Assembly (NCBI GenBank): GCA_016209885.1
Contig: JACQVF010000042.1
Span: 1-64,000 of the forward strand
Direction of reading: 5' to 3'
Length of the DNA stretch: 64,000 bases
Origin: Gemmatimonadota bacterium
Lineage (GTDB): Bacteria > Gemmatimonadota > Gemmatimonadetes > Longimicrobiales > Gaopeijiaceae
A program made the position numbers and the translations under genes. A model generated the notes under the pieces. The model was not told the DNA's origin. It did no database searches and worked only from the letters and a program-made list of their open reading frames with translations. The stretch's first letter is position 1. Every line of letters begins with the position of its first letter. Below, piece after piece: positions 27,116 to 37,000 of the stretch.

Positions 27116-27937
27116 TCAGTCGCTGGGGAGCTCGGGGTAGGTGGCAGGCGCGGGGGCTTCGCCTCGCTGGGCGGCCTCGAGGGCTTCCCGCACGAGCGCG
27201 AGGACACTCTCGTCGATGTCGGCATCGAGCATCCAGTAGAGGTAGTCGGGCTCGGCACGGGCCACATCCTCGAGGCGGTGGTCCTGATGCTTGCCACGGC
27301 GGAAGACGTGGGCGCCGCTCTCGTCCTGGCGGAACCAGCGGTCGACTTCGGTCTGGAAGGGCTGGGTCTCGTCGCAGTAGCGGTGGAGCCCCTCGAGGTC
27401 GCGGGGCAGATGCGCGTAGCGCTCGAGCTGCGACCGCAGCACGGCCGCGCTCGTGCGGGCGTCGCCGAGGGCGGAGTGCGCGTCCTCGGCGTCGCGCCCC
27501 AGGTAGAAACGGGCGGCTGCGGCGAGGCTGCGGGGCTCCTCGCGGTGAAAGATCGTCTTCATGTCGATGAGCCGGCGGCCGCGGAGCTCGAGGTGGAGAC
27601 CGGCGCGCCGGAACTCGGCGAGGATCATGGGGAGGTCAAAACGCCGCAGGTTGAAGCCGGCGAGGTCGCAGGGGTCGAGGAGCTCGAGGAGGCTGCGGGC
27701 GCGGGCAGCAAACGCCGGCTGGGCCGCCACGTCCGCATCGGTGATCCCGTGGACGGCGCTGGCTTCCGGCGGGATCGGGATCCCGGGGTTGAAGCGCCGT
27801 ACGCGCTCGCTGAGGGTGCCGTCGGGATCGATGCGAAGCACGGCCAGCTCGACGATGCGGTCGCGGGCGATGTTGAGACCAGTGGTCTCGAGGTCCACGA
27901 CCGCGAGGGGGCGGTCCAACCGGATCGGGAGTGTCAT
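27116..27937 (-). CDS. DnaQ-like DEDDh 3'-5' exonuclease
   Basis: A 273-residue protein whose first 180 residues form a DnaQ-type exonuclease. Exo I is VVDLETTGL (Asp15, Glu17), Exo II includes FNLRRFDLP (Asp101), and Exo III is HSALGDARTS (His154, Asp159), so all four metal ligands and the catalytic His are present. The remaining 90 residues are a charged extension without a recognised domain. It stands alone, divergent from the M28 peptidase gene. A proofreading subunit is possible, but single-domain DnaQ relatives also act in repair or RNA trimming. Confidence 0.87.
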   Translation of the reverse strand: MTLPIRLDRPLAVVDLETTGLNIARDRIVELAVLRIDPDGTLSERVRRFNPGIPIPPEASAVHGITDADVAAQPAFAARARSLLELLDPCDLAGFNLRRFDLPMILAEFRRAGLHLELRGRRLIDMKTIFHREEPRSLAAAARFYLGRDAEDAHSALGDARTSAAVLRSQLERYAHLPRDLEGLHRYCDETQPFQTEVDRWFRQDESGAHVFRRGKHQDHRLEDVARAEPDYLYWMLDADIDESVLALVREALEAAQRGEAPAPATYPELPSD

Positions 27938-28068
27938 GTGCCCTCTGTCCCCGGGATCGGTGAGCGTGCCGGTGGTACTTTCTCCAAGCTACGGGGCGTG
28001 CATATGATGTACACGGGTGGCGCCGCGCAATAGCGGGCGCGGTCGTCACAAAGGAAACGGAGGACGCA

Positions 28069-29601
28069 ATGGTACGGGGCGTGGTGCGCACAGGCGTATT
28101 GATGGCCCTCTTGCTCGCGGAGCTGCCGGCGCGGGCAGTGGGGCAGGTCATACAGGAGCGGGTGGACCTCTCGACCGTGACGCGGATCCGCGACGAGGGG
28201 CTGAACCGTTCGCAGATCGCCGAGCTGGGCGGCTATCTCCTGGACGTGATCGGACCACGGCTGACGGGCTCGACGGGGATGCGCCGGGCGAACGACTGGA
28301 CGGCGGCGAAGCTTCGGGAGTGGGGTCTCGCGAACGTGCGGGTGGAGCCGTGGGGCGAGTTCGGGCGCGGGTGGGAGCGGGTCTCTTACAGCGGTCGCAT
28401 TCTCACGCCGTTCGTCCAGCCGCTGAACGCGCAGCCGGTGGCGTGGACGGGGAGCACGAACGGCACGGTGGTCGGCCCGGCGGCGGTCGTGCAGGTGGAC
28501 TCGGCGCCGGACCTCGAGCGCTACCGGGGCCGGCTCAAGAGCGCGTTCGTGCTGGCGGAGCGGTCCGAGGGGCTCGGGCCGGAGTTCGAGCCGAGGCCGC
28601 TGCGCCGCCCGCTGGAGAGTCTCCTGGGACCCGAAGCGCCGGAAATCCGGCCGCGGCCCCGCGAGGAGCAGGAACGCGTCCGCCGGGAGGTGTTCGCGCG
28701 GAATCTGCGGCGCGCGATGAGCGAGTTCTTCGCCCGGGAGGGTGCGGCGGCGATCCTGCAGCCGTCGGCGCGGGCCTACGGGATCCTGCGGCTGGGTGGC
28801 AACGCGGCGGGCCGCGAGCCCGGTGCGCCGCCGCCGCTGGCCGAGCTGGTGGTGGCGTACGAGCAGTACGGGCAGATCTATCGGAACGTGAGCCGCGGGA
28901 TCGAGGTGAGCCTGGAGGTGAGCATCGAGAACCGTTTTGTGGAGGAGGACGTCCGCGCCTACAACACGCTGGGCGAGCTTCCCGGTACGGACAAGGCGGG
29001 CGAGTACGTGATGATCGGCGCGCACCTCGATTCCTGGCACCCGGGCACGGGCGCTACGGACAACGGGGCCGGCTCCATCGTGATGCTGGAGGCGATCCGG
29101 ATCCTCAAGGCGCTGGGCCTCTCGCCGCGGCGCACGATCCGGATCGCGCTCTGGAGCGGCGAGGAGCAGGGGCTCATGGGCTCGCGGGCGTGGGTCGAGC
29201 AGCACAAGGAGCTGTGGCCCAGGATCTCCGCGTACCTTAACGTGGACAACGGCACGGGCCGGCTCCGCGGAATCTGGGCCCAGAGCAATCCGAAGGTGAT
29301 TCCCATCTTCGAGCAGATCCTCTGGCCGTTCAAGGACCTGGGGGTCGTGGCCGTGAAGGCCGGCGACACGGGCGGGACGGACCACCTCTCCTTCGACCGT
29401 GTCGGCGTTCCGGGGTTCAACTTCATCCAGGATCCCATCGAGTACAGTACGCGCACGCACCACACGAACGCGGACACGTTCGAGCGCCTGGTGATCGATG
29501 ATCTCCGGCAGGCGGCGGTCGTGGTGGCCTACACGGCCTACCACCTCGCCATGCGCGACGAGATGATGCCGCGGAAGGATTCGCTGACGCAGGGGCGGTA
29601 G
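28069..29601 (+). CDS. Secreted M28-family zinc aminopeptidase
   Basis: A 510-residue exported peptidase. A signal peptide (residues 1-26) is followed by a domain with a protease-associated-type insert and a C-terminal M28 catalytic domain. Zinc and catalytic residues lie in GAHLDSWHPGTGATDNGAG (about residues 317-335), SGEEQGLMGS (near residue 364) and THHTNADT (near residue 464). AAGGAAACGGAGG lies before the ATG. The promoter may include TATGAT at 28003-28008. It probably releases N-terminal amino acids or dipeptides outside the cytoplasm, like the other secreted peptidases here. Confidence 0.9.
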   Translation: MVRGVVRTGVLMALLLAELPARAVGQVIQERVDLSTVTRIRDEGLNRSQIAELGGYLLDVIGPRLTGSTGMRRANDWTAAKLREWGLANVRVEPWGEFGRGWERVSYSGRILTPFVQPLNAQPVAWTGSTNGTVVGPAAVVQVDSAPDLERYRGRLKSAFVLAERSEGLGPEFEPRPLRRPLESLLGPEAPEIRPRPREEQERVRREVFARNLRRAMSEFFAREGAAAILQPSARAYGILRLGGNAAGREPGAPPPLAELVVAYEQYGQIYRNVSRGIEVSLEVSIENRFVEEDVRAYNTLGELPGTDKAGEYVMIGAHLDSWHPGTGATDNGAGSIVMLEAIRILKALGLSPRRTIRIALWSGEEQGLMGSRAWVEQHKELWPRISAYLNVDNGTGRLRGIWAQSNPKVIPIFEQILWPFKDLGVVAVKAGDTGGTDHLSFDRVGVPGFNFIQDPIEYSTRTHHTNADTFERLVIDDLRQAAVVVAYTAYHLAMRDEMMPRKDSLTQGR

Positions 29602-29614
29602 GTGGACTCAGCGG

Positions 29615-29710
29615 GTGAAAGGGCGAGCGCGTGAGTGCGGTGGTCGGGCGAGTGGGCGAGCGGGCGAGTGGGCAGGCGAGGCGAGTCGGTGACCGGGGGG
29701 GTGGGCGAAC
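29615..29710. repeat. Degenerate GGGCGAGC tandem repeats
   Basis: A run of GGGCGAG/GAGTGGGC units of 7-8 bases lies between the M28 stop and the oxidoreductase start. It has the same composition as the runs at 13605 and 51605. It is non-coding and could form G-rich structures on the plus strand. Confidence 0.55.
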
Positions 29711-29759
29711 GGGTGGCTCGCGGCTTCGCGTTGATCCTGAGAGTGCGAGGGGAACGGCG

Positions 29760-30743
29760 GTGAGAGCGATTGTGATTCGCGAGCCCGGCGACCCGTCCGT
29801 CCTGGAGCTGGGCGAGATGGAGCGGCCGGAGCCGGGGCGCGGCGAGGTCCTGGTGCGGGTGCGTGCCTCTGGGGTGAACCGGGCGGATCTCCTCCAGCGC
29901 CGCGGGCTCTACCCTGCGCCGCCGGGTGTGCCGGAGCGGATTCCCGGGCTGGAGTTCTCCGGGCGGGTGGAGGAGTTGGGTCCTGGTGCGACGCGGTGGA
30001 CGGTGGGCGAGGCGGTGATGGGCCTGGTGGGCGGCGGCGGGTATGCGGAGTTCGTGGTCGTCCACGAGCGGGAGGCGGTGCGCGTGCCGGCGAACGTATC
30101 GGCGGAAGACGCGGGCGCCATCCCCGAAGTCTTCATGACCGCGTACGACGCACTGCTGCGGCAGATCGGGCTGACGGCGGGTGAGACGGTGCTCATCCAT
30201 GCGGCGGGCAGCGGGGTCGGCACGGCGGCCGTGCAGGTTGCGCGGGTGGCGGGCGCGCGTACCATCGGCACCTCACGGACGGCGGCGAAGGTGGAGCGGG
30301 CGAAGGAGCTCGGGCTCGACGTGGGGATTGTGGTAGCGGACGACTCGTGGCCGGCAGCGGTCTTGGAGGCCACGGGCGGCCGCGGCGTGGACGTTGTGCT
30401 CGACCTCGTGGGCGGCGCCTACCTGGACGGGAACCTGCGGGCGCTGGCGCCGCTTGGCCGTCAGATCGTGGTGGGGCTGACGTCGGGGCGCAAGGCCGGC
30501 CTCGACCTGGGGCGCCTCCTCTCGAAGCGGCTCACGCTCGTGGGCACGGTCCTGCGAGCCCGCCCGCTCGAAGAGAAGATCGCCCTGGCCCGCGAGTTCG
30601 AGGACCGGGCCGTGCCGCTGTTCGAGACGGGACGGCTGCACCCGGTCATCGATGGCATCTACCCGGTGTGGGAGGCGGCCGCGGCGCACACACGCATGGA
30701 GGCGGACGAGAACTTCGGGAAGATCGTGCTGTCGTGGGAGTGA
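29760..30743 (+). CDS. NAD(P)H:quinone oxidoreductase, zinc-free MDR
   Basis: A 327-residue medium-chain dehydrogenase/reductase of the quinone oxidoreductase (PIG3-like) type. An N-terminal GroES-like domain (VRASGVNRADLLQRRG at about residues 36-51) is followed by a Rossmann domain with HAAGSGVGTAAVQ near residue 147. There are no structural zinc cysteines. The frame is open from 29631 through the repeat tract, but the family N-terminus begins at GTG 29760 (VRAIVIREPGDP) behind an AGGGGAA ribosome site. It uses NAD(P)H to reduce quinones or enoyl substrates. It is convergent with the GNAT gene. Confidence 0.88.
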   Translation: MRAIVIREPGDPSVLELGEMERPEPGRGEVLVRVRASGVNRADLLQRRGLYPAPPGVPERIPGLEFSGRVEELGPGATRWTVGEAVMGLVGGGGYAEFVVVHEREAVRVPANVSAEDAGAIPEVFMTAYDALLRQIGLTAGETVLIHAAGSGVGTAAVQVARVAGARTIGTSRTAAKVERAKELGLDVGIVVADDSWPAAVLEATGGRGVDVVLDLVGGAYLDGNLRALAPLGRQIVVGLTSGRKAGLDLGRLLSKRLTLVGTVLRARPLEEKIALAREFEDRAVPLFETGRLHPVIDGIYPVWEAAAAHTRMEADENFGKIVLSWE

Positions 30744-30810
30744 GGTGGGGTGATCGGCACGCCGCGCGTGGGGATCAGTGATCAAAGATCAGCGATTGGC
30801 AACTAAGCGA

Positions 30811-31323
30811 TCAGGTACTCGCCGTTCGTCGATTCGCGAACCACGACTCGTCTGCGAGGACGACGGACGTCTCGATCTGGCGCTCGGGGACCTGCCAGTA
30901 CGTCCGCAGCAACGCGTCCTTGAGCTCGGGCGGCAGGACCCGGAAGCCATGCTTCTCGTAGAAGCGAATGGCCCAGGTGGCGGCGGCCCAGGTCCCGATG
31001 AGGACGGGCCGGCGCGTCTGCGAGCGGAGCCGCTCCAGGAGGCGGGACCCGATCCCCCGCCTCTGCCGGTCCGTGCGCACGTACGCGTGGCGAATGAGGG
31101 TGACGTCCCGCACGTGCTGGATCCCCATGACCGCCACGAGCCCGTTATTCTCGTACCAGCCCCAGAAGGCGACGCCGTCGGCGATCTCGTCACGCAGCTC
31201 CTCCTCGGGCATGTAGGGCTCTTTCCAGCGGTCGGCGGGGATCACGGGCCGGTAGGCGCAAGCCGCGTCGTTGATGACGGCGAGGATGTGCGCGAAGTCA
31301 CGGGCGAGGCAGCGACGGATCAT
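30811..31323 (-). CDS. GNAT-family N-acetyltransferase
   Basis: A 170-residue GCN5-type acetyltransferase. The acetyl-CoA-binding motif A is TDRQRRGIGSRLL (about residues 84-96), preceded by the strand IRHAYVR and followed by FYEKHGFRVL. It lies 12 bases after the stop of the M49-like gene and is probably co-transcribed with it. The substrate, a small molecule or a protein amine, is unknown. The spacer to the oxidoreductase has several GATC-containing short repeats. Confidence 0.85.
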   Translation of the reverse strand: MIRRCLARDFAHILAVINDAACAYRPVIPADRWKEPYMPEEELRDEIADGVAFWGWYENNGLVAVMGIQHVRDVTLIRHAYVRTDRQRRGIGSRLLERLRSQTRRPVLIGTWAAATWAIRFYEKHGFRVLPPELKDALLRTYWQVPERQIETSVVLADESWFANRRTAST

Positions 31324-31335
31324 CCTGGCTTCTTC

Positions 31336-33141
31336 CTACCAGGCGCGCATCCTCTCGAGCACCGCATACTGTGGTCGGATGTCCACGGGCAGGGTCCCGA
31401 GGCGGCCGATGGCTGCGCTGATTTCGGGGATCGTGGTGCCGTGTCGTTCCAGCATCTCGCCCGCCCGCTGGTACGAGCCTTCCGCCTGGAGGGTGAGCAG
31501 TTCGCGGGCGAGCTCGCGGTTCGCCCGGATCATGCCGTCGAGGTCCACGGTGAAGCGGCCGGTCTCGGAATTGTGTTTGATCACGCCACGTTGCCAGTGG
31601 TAATTGAACTGAAGCAGGTTCGCCTGGCCGTGGGCCTCGGTGGCGCCGAAGCGAACGGCGCGGAACAGGTCGGCGAGGTGGCCGATGAAGGCACGGCGCA
31701 CGAACGGCTCGTCGTACTCGCCTCTCTGCTGGAGCACGCTGAGGGAGTGGAGCCCGGTCACGTCCGCCTTCGCCTCCTCGAGGGCCGCGTAGCGCTCCTT
31801 GAGCGCCTGGCTCACCGTGGTGCGCTCGCCGGAGGGGAGCGTGATGAACCCCGGGCCGAGGCCGTGGGCGAGCTCGTGCATGACGACGGCGGCGAACCAG
31901 GGCTCGAAGATGATTTGGCCGGCCATCTCTGCCGTGAGCACCTCGTTCGCGATGGGGACCAGGATCTTGTCGAACTTGGCGCGGGCCACGTTGCGGAGCA
32001 TGACCTTCTTCGAGCCCTTGGCCGCGCGCACGCGCTCGTCGTTCGGCAGGTTGAACGCTACGGTCTGGACGCCGGCTCGCGAATCGCCCGCGGTGTAGGC
32101 CGCGTCCACGACGCGGATGGGGCTTTCGAAGGCGCGCCTCGTGCTCTTGTAGCGCTGCGCGATCGGGAGCGCGGCCTCGAGTTCGGGCAGGTGCGCTTTG
32201 AGCCTCTCGAGCTCGGCGCTGGCCTGCGGATCGTTCACGGTGATGAAGCTCTCGAAGGCTGCCTTGTAGCCCATGAGCCCGTCCTCGTAGACCTCGTAGG
32301 GTCCGATGGTCGGCTCGATGCGGCTGCCGGCAATGTCCATCCACGCCACATCGCTATCGAAGTAGTCGTTCGAGAGCAGAGCATCCGCACGGGCTTCGAG
32401 GTAGCGGGCCAGGGACTCGTTGCCGGCGGGGGCGCGGTTCTGGCCTGCGGCGCCCGTCGCTACGCCGAAGCTGGCGTGCTGCTGCCCCGCTCCCTCCGCG
32501 GCGATGTCGCCGCCGTGCACGAGCGACGCGGCCTGCCGCAGCAGCGCGGCGGCACGGGTGATGGGCTCGCGGTAGGCCTCGGAGTACGGCACGGCGATGA
32601 GGCGCTCGCCGTCGCGGCGGATCACCGTGAAGTAGCCCGTGAGCGCCTGCCGCTCGTCCGGGTGTGCCGTGATCCACGCCTCGAACTCGTCGCGCGTCAG
32701 GTCCGCGGGGTAGTAGCCGGCGCCCGGCGGCTTCGGCCCCACGTCCAGGAACGCCTCGTTTTCCTTGAGCCGGTCCCAGGGCCCGTACATGATGTCGAAG
32801 TAGGCGAGCGCGGCGTCGCGTCCGGCGCCGCGCTCGGATTCGAGGCGCGCGCGCCACTGAAGGTTCGACGGCGAGACCTGGAGGAGGAAGAGCGTGTCGA
32901 TGATCATGGACGCTTCCACCAGGGCGCGGAGTGCCTTCCGCTCCGGGGCGGTGAGCAGCGTGTCGTCGAAGTCCAGGGTTATGGTCGCGAACTGCGCGAC
33001 GCGCCGCTCGAGCTGCTCCGGCGTCAGGGCATCGGCGAGGAAGGGGATCGGCGTGACCGCGTCCTCGGGCCGCTCGCCGCAGGCACCGAGCGCAAGAACC
33101 AGAAGGGCTGCGGCGGTGGTTGCTTTTCGGGGTGTACGCAT
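31336..33141 (-). CDS. M49-like zinc hydrolase lipoprotein
   Basis: A 601-residue lipoprotein (signal ending LLVLALGAC) related to the bacterial dipeptidyl-peptidase III/M49-like group. The zinc site is HELAHG (about residues 421-426) with the second motif EEAKADVTGL about 30 residues later. The spacing of the first motif is HEXXH, not the HEXXGH of classical DPP III. The GYYPADLTRDEFEAW segment near residue 175 is characteristic of this bacterial subgroup. ATG 33141 has GAGGAT upstream; a GTG 27 bases earlier lacks one. Cleavage of peptides from the periplasmic or outer membrane is inferred. Confidence 0.75.
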   Translation of the reverse strand: MRTPRKATTAAALLVLALGACGERPEDAVTPIPFLADALTPEQLERRVAQFATITLDFDDTLLTAPERKALRALVEASMIIDTLFLLQVSPSNLQWRARLESERGAGRDAALAYFDIMYGPWDRLKENEAFLDVGPKPPGAGYYPADLTRDEFEAWITAHPDERQALTGYFTVIRRDGERLIAVPYSEAYREPITRAAALLRQAASLVHGGDIAAEGAGQQHASFGVATGAAGQNRAPAGNESLARYLEARADALLSNDYFDSDVAWMDIAGSRIEPTIGPYEVYEDGLMGYKAAFESFITVNDPQASAELERLKAHLPELEAALPIAQRYKSTRRAFESPIRVVDAAYTAGDSRAGVQTVAFNLPNDERVRAAKGSKKVMLRNVARAKFDKILVPIANEVLTAEMAGQIIFEPWFAAVVMHELAHGLGPGFITLPSGERTTVSQALKERYAALEEAKADVTGLHSLSVLQQRGEYDEPFVRRAFIGHLADLFRAVRFGATEAHGQANLLQFNYHWQRGVIKHNSETGRFTVDLDGMIRANRELARELLTLQAEGSYQRAGEMLERHGTTIPEISAAIGRLGTLPVDIRPQYAVLERMRAW

Positions 33142-33379
33142 CTTCGAGAATCCTCGGGCCGTATTCACAGATCGGGGCGGCTTCGCCTTTCGTCACGACC
33201 TTGGAGGATGGTTCCCCGTGTCACGTGCGGCAAGCCGCGGTGCGCAGGAGGGGTCGGTTTCGCTCGCTGGGAGGCGCGAGCTCGGGCCCCGGCGGATTTG
33301 ACACCCCGGCGAGGGCAGTTGAATCTTGCACGATGGGGCGGGCCGTGCGGTCCGTCCCGCAGCGCGCAGGAGGCGTCGG

Positions 33380-34021
33380 GTGCCAGACCTCCTCTCCGCC
33401 ACTCTGATCGGGCGCTTCTACCCGGAGCGAAATCGAGAGTATCCGATTCGCGTGCCCGTGATGTCGATCGGGAGTGCGCCGGACGACACCGTCCGCATTC
33501 CCGACCCGAGGGTCTCGCCTTGCCAGGTGCGCATTGTCGGGGGGCAGGATGACTACCGGCTCGAGGTGGTCGGAACGTCTCTAACGACGATCAACGGGGT
33601 GTCTCTCCGCGCCGGTGACCAGCGGGCGCTCGCGCACGGCGACGTCATCGTGCTGTCGGGGCTGGCGTTCGAGTTCACGCTGGACGGCGCCGTTCGGGTG
33701 TTGAGCCGGGTGAGCGTCCTGGCGGGCGTCCACCGGGGGAAGTGCTTCCGCATCGAGCGACCCGAGGTCTTGATCGGGCGAGCCCCGGCCAATGACGTCC
33801 AGTTCCCGGACCTCTCGGTCTCGCGGCGCCACTGTCGCATCCGCCGGGAGGATTCGGTCTGGTGGATCGAGGACCTGCTGAGTACGAACGGCACGCTGGT
33901 CAACGGGGCGCCGATTCGTGCCCTAGAGCCGCTGCACGACGGGGACGAGGTGAGCGCGGGGTACTCGCGGTTCCGGTTCGAGGATGCCGGCGGTGCCGGC
34001 GCGACGGCCCTGCGGGAGTGA
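33380..34021 (+). CDS. Double FHA-domain protein
   Basis: A 213-residue cytoplasmic protein made of two forkhead-associated domains. The second (about residues 115-205) is intact: LIGRAP, then SVSRRHCRI and LLSTNGTLVNG supply the Arg, Ser, His and Asn that bind phosphothreonine. The first (residues 5-95) has the same strand order but its binding site is changed (SIGSAP, VSPCQVRI, TTINGVSL), so it probably no longer binds phosphate. GTG 33380 with CAGGAGG upstream is chosen over the frame's earlier ATG. It heads an operon with an exported propeller/TPR protein and a Ser/Thr kinase, so the kinase is its likely phospho-partner. Confidence 0.85.
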   Translation: MPDLLSATLIGRFYPERNREYPIRVPVMSIGSAPDDTVRIPDPRVSPCQVRIVGGQDDYRLEVVGTSLTTINGVSLRAGDQRALAHGDVIVLSGLAFEFTLDGAVRVLSRVSVLAGVHRGKCFRIERPEVLIGRAPANDVQFPDLSVSRRHCRIRREDSVWWIEDLLSTNGTLVNGAPIRALEPLHDGDEVSAGYSRFRFEDAGGAGATALRE

Positions 34022-34029
34022 CCACAGCC

Positions 34030-37000
34030 ATGGAACTGATGCGACAGCGGGGTCCGGTCCGCATTCCCGCCCTCACGGCGGCCGCGGCACTCCTCGCCGT
34101 GGCGGCGCCCGACGCCGCGAGCCAGGTGGCGCAGAAGGCGACATACCTGGCCGCGGGCTCCTTCGAGCTGCCGTCGAAGGGCGGCGAGGGGAGCCCCGAG
34201 ACGCCCTCCTCGATTGCCGCGGGCGCGGGCGGCACGATTCAGGTCGCCGACGAGCGGGGGCTGATCTTCGTTTACGAGGCGACGGGCGCGTTCATTCGAT
34301 CCTACGGGCAGCCGCATCTGAAGAGGCCGATCGCGCTGGCACCGGATTCGGGCGGCGTCACCTATGTCCTCGATGCGGCCGCGAAGCAGGTCTTGGTGTT
34401 CGGTGCCGACGGCTCTCACCTGGGCGGGATCGGCGGGGCGGGACGGGGGGCCGGCCGGCTGGATGACCCGATCGACCTGGCCCTGAGTGCGAGCGGCTAC
34501 GTCCACGTCCTGGACCGGGGACGGGGCGCGGTCCAGGTGTTCAGCCGGGACGGCGTCTTCGTTCGGGAGGTGCCGCTCGGCGTTGCGGTCCGGGAGCCCA
34601 CGGCGGTGGCGCTCGGGCGCGACGACCGCATCCTCGTCAGTGACCGGCGGGCGACGGCTCAACTGCATGTCTTCCCAGCGTTCAACGAGGTCCCGTGGGC
34701 CGGTGGCGGGCCAGGCGCTGCGGAGCCGCTGTCGTTCCGGGGCGGGGCGTTCGAGGAACCCGCGGCGGTGGCGACGAACGAGCTCGGAACCGTCTTCGTG
34801 CTGGACCGGAAGAGCGGCCGCGTGTGGAGCCGCAACCGCCATGCGGAGCAGCCGGTTGGCAGCGATGACGTTCTGTACGGCGGCGCGGGCACCGGACGCG
34901 GCTCCTTCCGGGAGGCGGTGGATATCGCGCTGGCCGACGCGGACGAGCTGCTCATTCTGGACCAGCGGCTGCGGAAGGTGGAGCGCATCCAGCTCGCCAC
35001 GGAAGCCGGACGAGCGCTCGCACCGGAGTCCGGATTCCCGGTCCGCGTCACGCGCGCCTCGGCCCGCGTTCCGGGGATTGTGCACAGCATTGGGTATCGA
35101 CCGGATGGTGCGCCCGTGCTGCTCGTGAGCGACAGGGACGGGACCGTGAGGCTCGTCGGCGCCGCGCTCGAGCGGCGCGTCACGGTCTACGGCGACACGG
35201 TGCGCTGGCCCGTGCCGTCTCCCGAGACGTTCGAGCGGCGTTTCGCCGAGCGGCTCGGCGAGGTGGGTGGCGCGGCGATGAACGACACGATGGTGGTCAT
35301 TACCGAGCCCCGGCGTAACCGCTTCGCGCTGTACCGTCTCGAGGACGGCGCGCCTCTGGGAACGTTCGGAGACAACTACGACGACAATCGCCGGCTGAAG
35401 AGCGTCCATGGCGTCCAACTGCTGAAGGATGGGCACATCGTGCTTTGCGACACCGGGAACGACCGGGTGGTGGTGTTCAGCGCCGACGTGGCGAGTCTCT
35501 TGGCGAGCTTCCCGTTCCCGAAGGCGTTCGGATTGGCGGTCTCACCCGCCGGCGGCCTGGTGGTCTGGAACGAAGATGGGAGCGCGGTCGCGTATCGGGC
35601 GCCGGACGGGAGTGCGTTCCAGCCGTTCCCGCCGGGGCTTCTGGCCGGAACCGCAGCGGACGCGGCGTTCGACCGGTATGGCAACTTCTTCGTGCTCCAC
35701 CGCGGCAGCGGCCGCGTGACCGTCCTGGATGCGTGGCTGGAGGGCGTCCTGATCCAGATGGGCGCCGAGGGCGAGATCCGGCGGCCGGAGCGGGTCGCCG
35801 TGGACCCGGACGGGAACGTCTTCGTGAGCGACGGCGAAGGAGGGCCGGGCGTGGCCTTCCGCTGGGACACCCGGTTCCCATCCCTGGGCGGGCTCGCGGT
35901 CAGCCACGACGGCGATGTGGCTGTCCTGACGTGGGAGGCGCGTCCGCCGGAGTTCGTGCGTCTGTACGAGATCGAGGGAGCTCCGGATCGCGCGGGCGCC
36001 TACACCTGGCTGGGGGCCAGCGAGACGCCGAGGTTCGAGATCGATGCCGGCGCGGCGGGCGCGGTCATCCCCCGCTACGTGCGGGTCGCCCCTGTAATGA
36101 TCACGGGAGTCATCGGCCCGGCGACGAGCCCGCTGCCGCTCCTGGAGTTCACGGCGGCCACCGCGTTCCGCCGCGGGGACCACGGAACCGCCCTGCGGGA
36201 TGCCAGGGAGGCGCTGGCCCTGGCGGATCGCGGTGCCATGGACCTGAGCGGGGAGGCTCGCTCGAGCCTACAGTGGATCGCGTTCGGCAGCGCATACGAG
36301 GAGGAGGACTATCGGACGGCGGTGGAGTGGGCGGAGGCGCTGGGCGAGCAGGGCGTGCCGGCGGAGCGGCGCGCCGAGTACTGGCTGAAGCTCGTCCAGG
36401 CACGTTTCCGGCTGGGCGACTACGCGAACGCGCTGGAAGGGGCACAGCGGCTGCTCGAGCAGCTACCCGACTCCGAGATGGGCGCGGGCGCGCGCCCGCT
36501 CGCCGACACGCTGGTCTGGGTCGCGTTCTCGAGTGCGTACGAGCTGCGGGACTATCGGACCGTGGTGGCGTGGGGCGAGCGGCTGGCGGCGACGGCCGCC
36601 ACGGAGCGGCGGGCGGAGGTCCATCGAAAGATCTTGGAGGCGCACCTGGAGCTGGCGGAGCCGGATCTGGCAGCGGGCAGGCTCGTGAGTCTCGGTGGAG
36701 AGGCTGCGCCGGCCGCGGTTCTGCAAGACAGCGCGGTCGTCCATCTGTCGTTCCGGATCTACGCTGCGCTGCAGGCGGCGGACACAGCGGGTGCGGGCCT
36801 GCGCTTCCTCGAGGAATACGCGGCGATCCTCCCGGGCACGCTCGGGGATCTACGCAGGATGTATGAGGATTCCATCGCGGTCTTCCGGACGCGAGCCGAG
36901 CTCGCGTTGGCGCTCGACCACTGGCGGAACGCGAACTATGCAGAGGTCGTCCGCTTCGCGCAGCGCCGGCTCCGGCAGCCGGACTTACCCCTCGAGCAGG

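Noticed and set aside
30750-30810. Cluster of GATCA repeats between convergent genes
   Set aside because: The units are short and irregular, and no hairpin or known origin box is formed.
33553-35436. A 627-codon minus-strand open frame
   Set aside because: It is antisense to the FHA and propeller genes, has no recognisable motif and no ribosome site.
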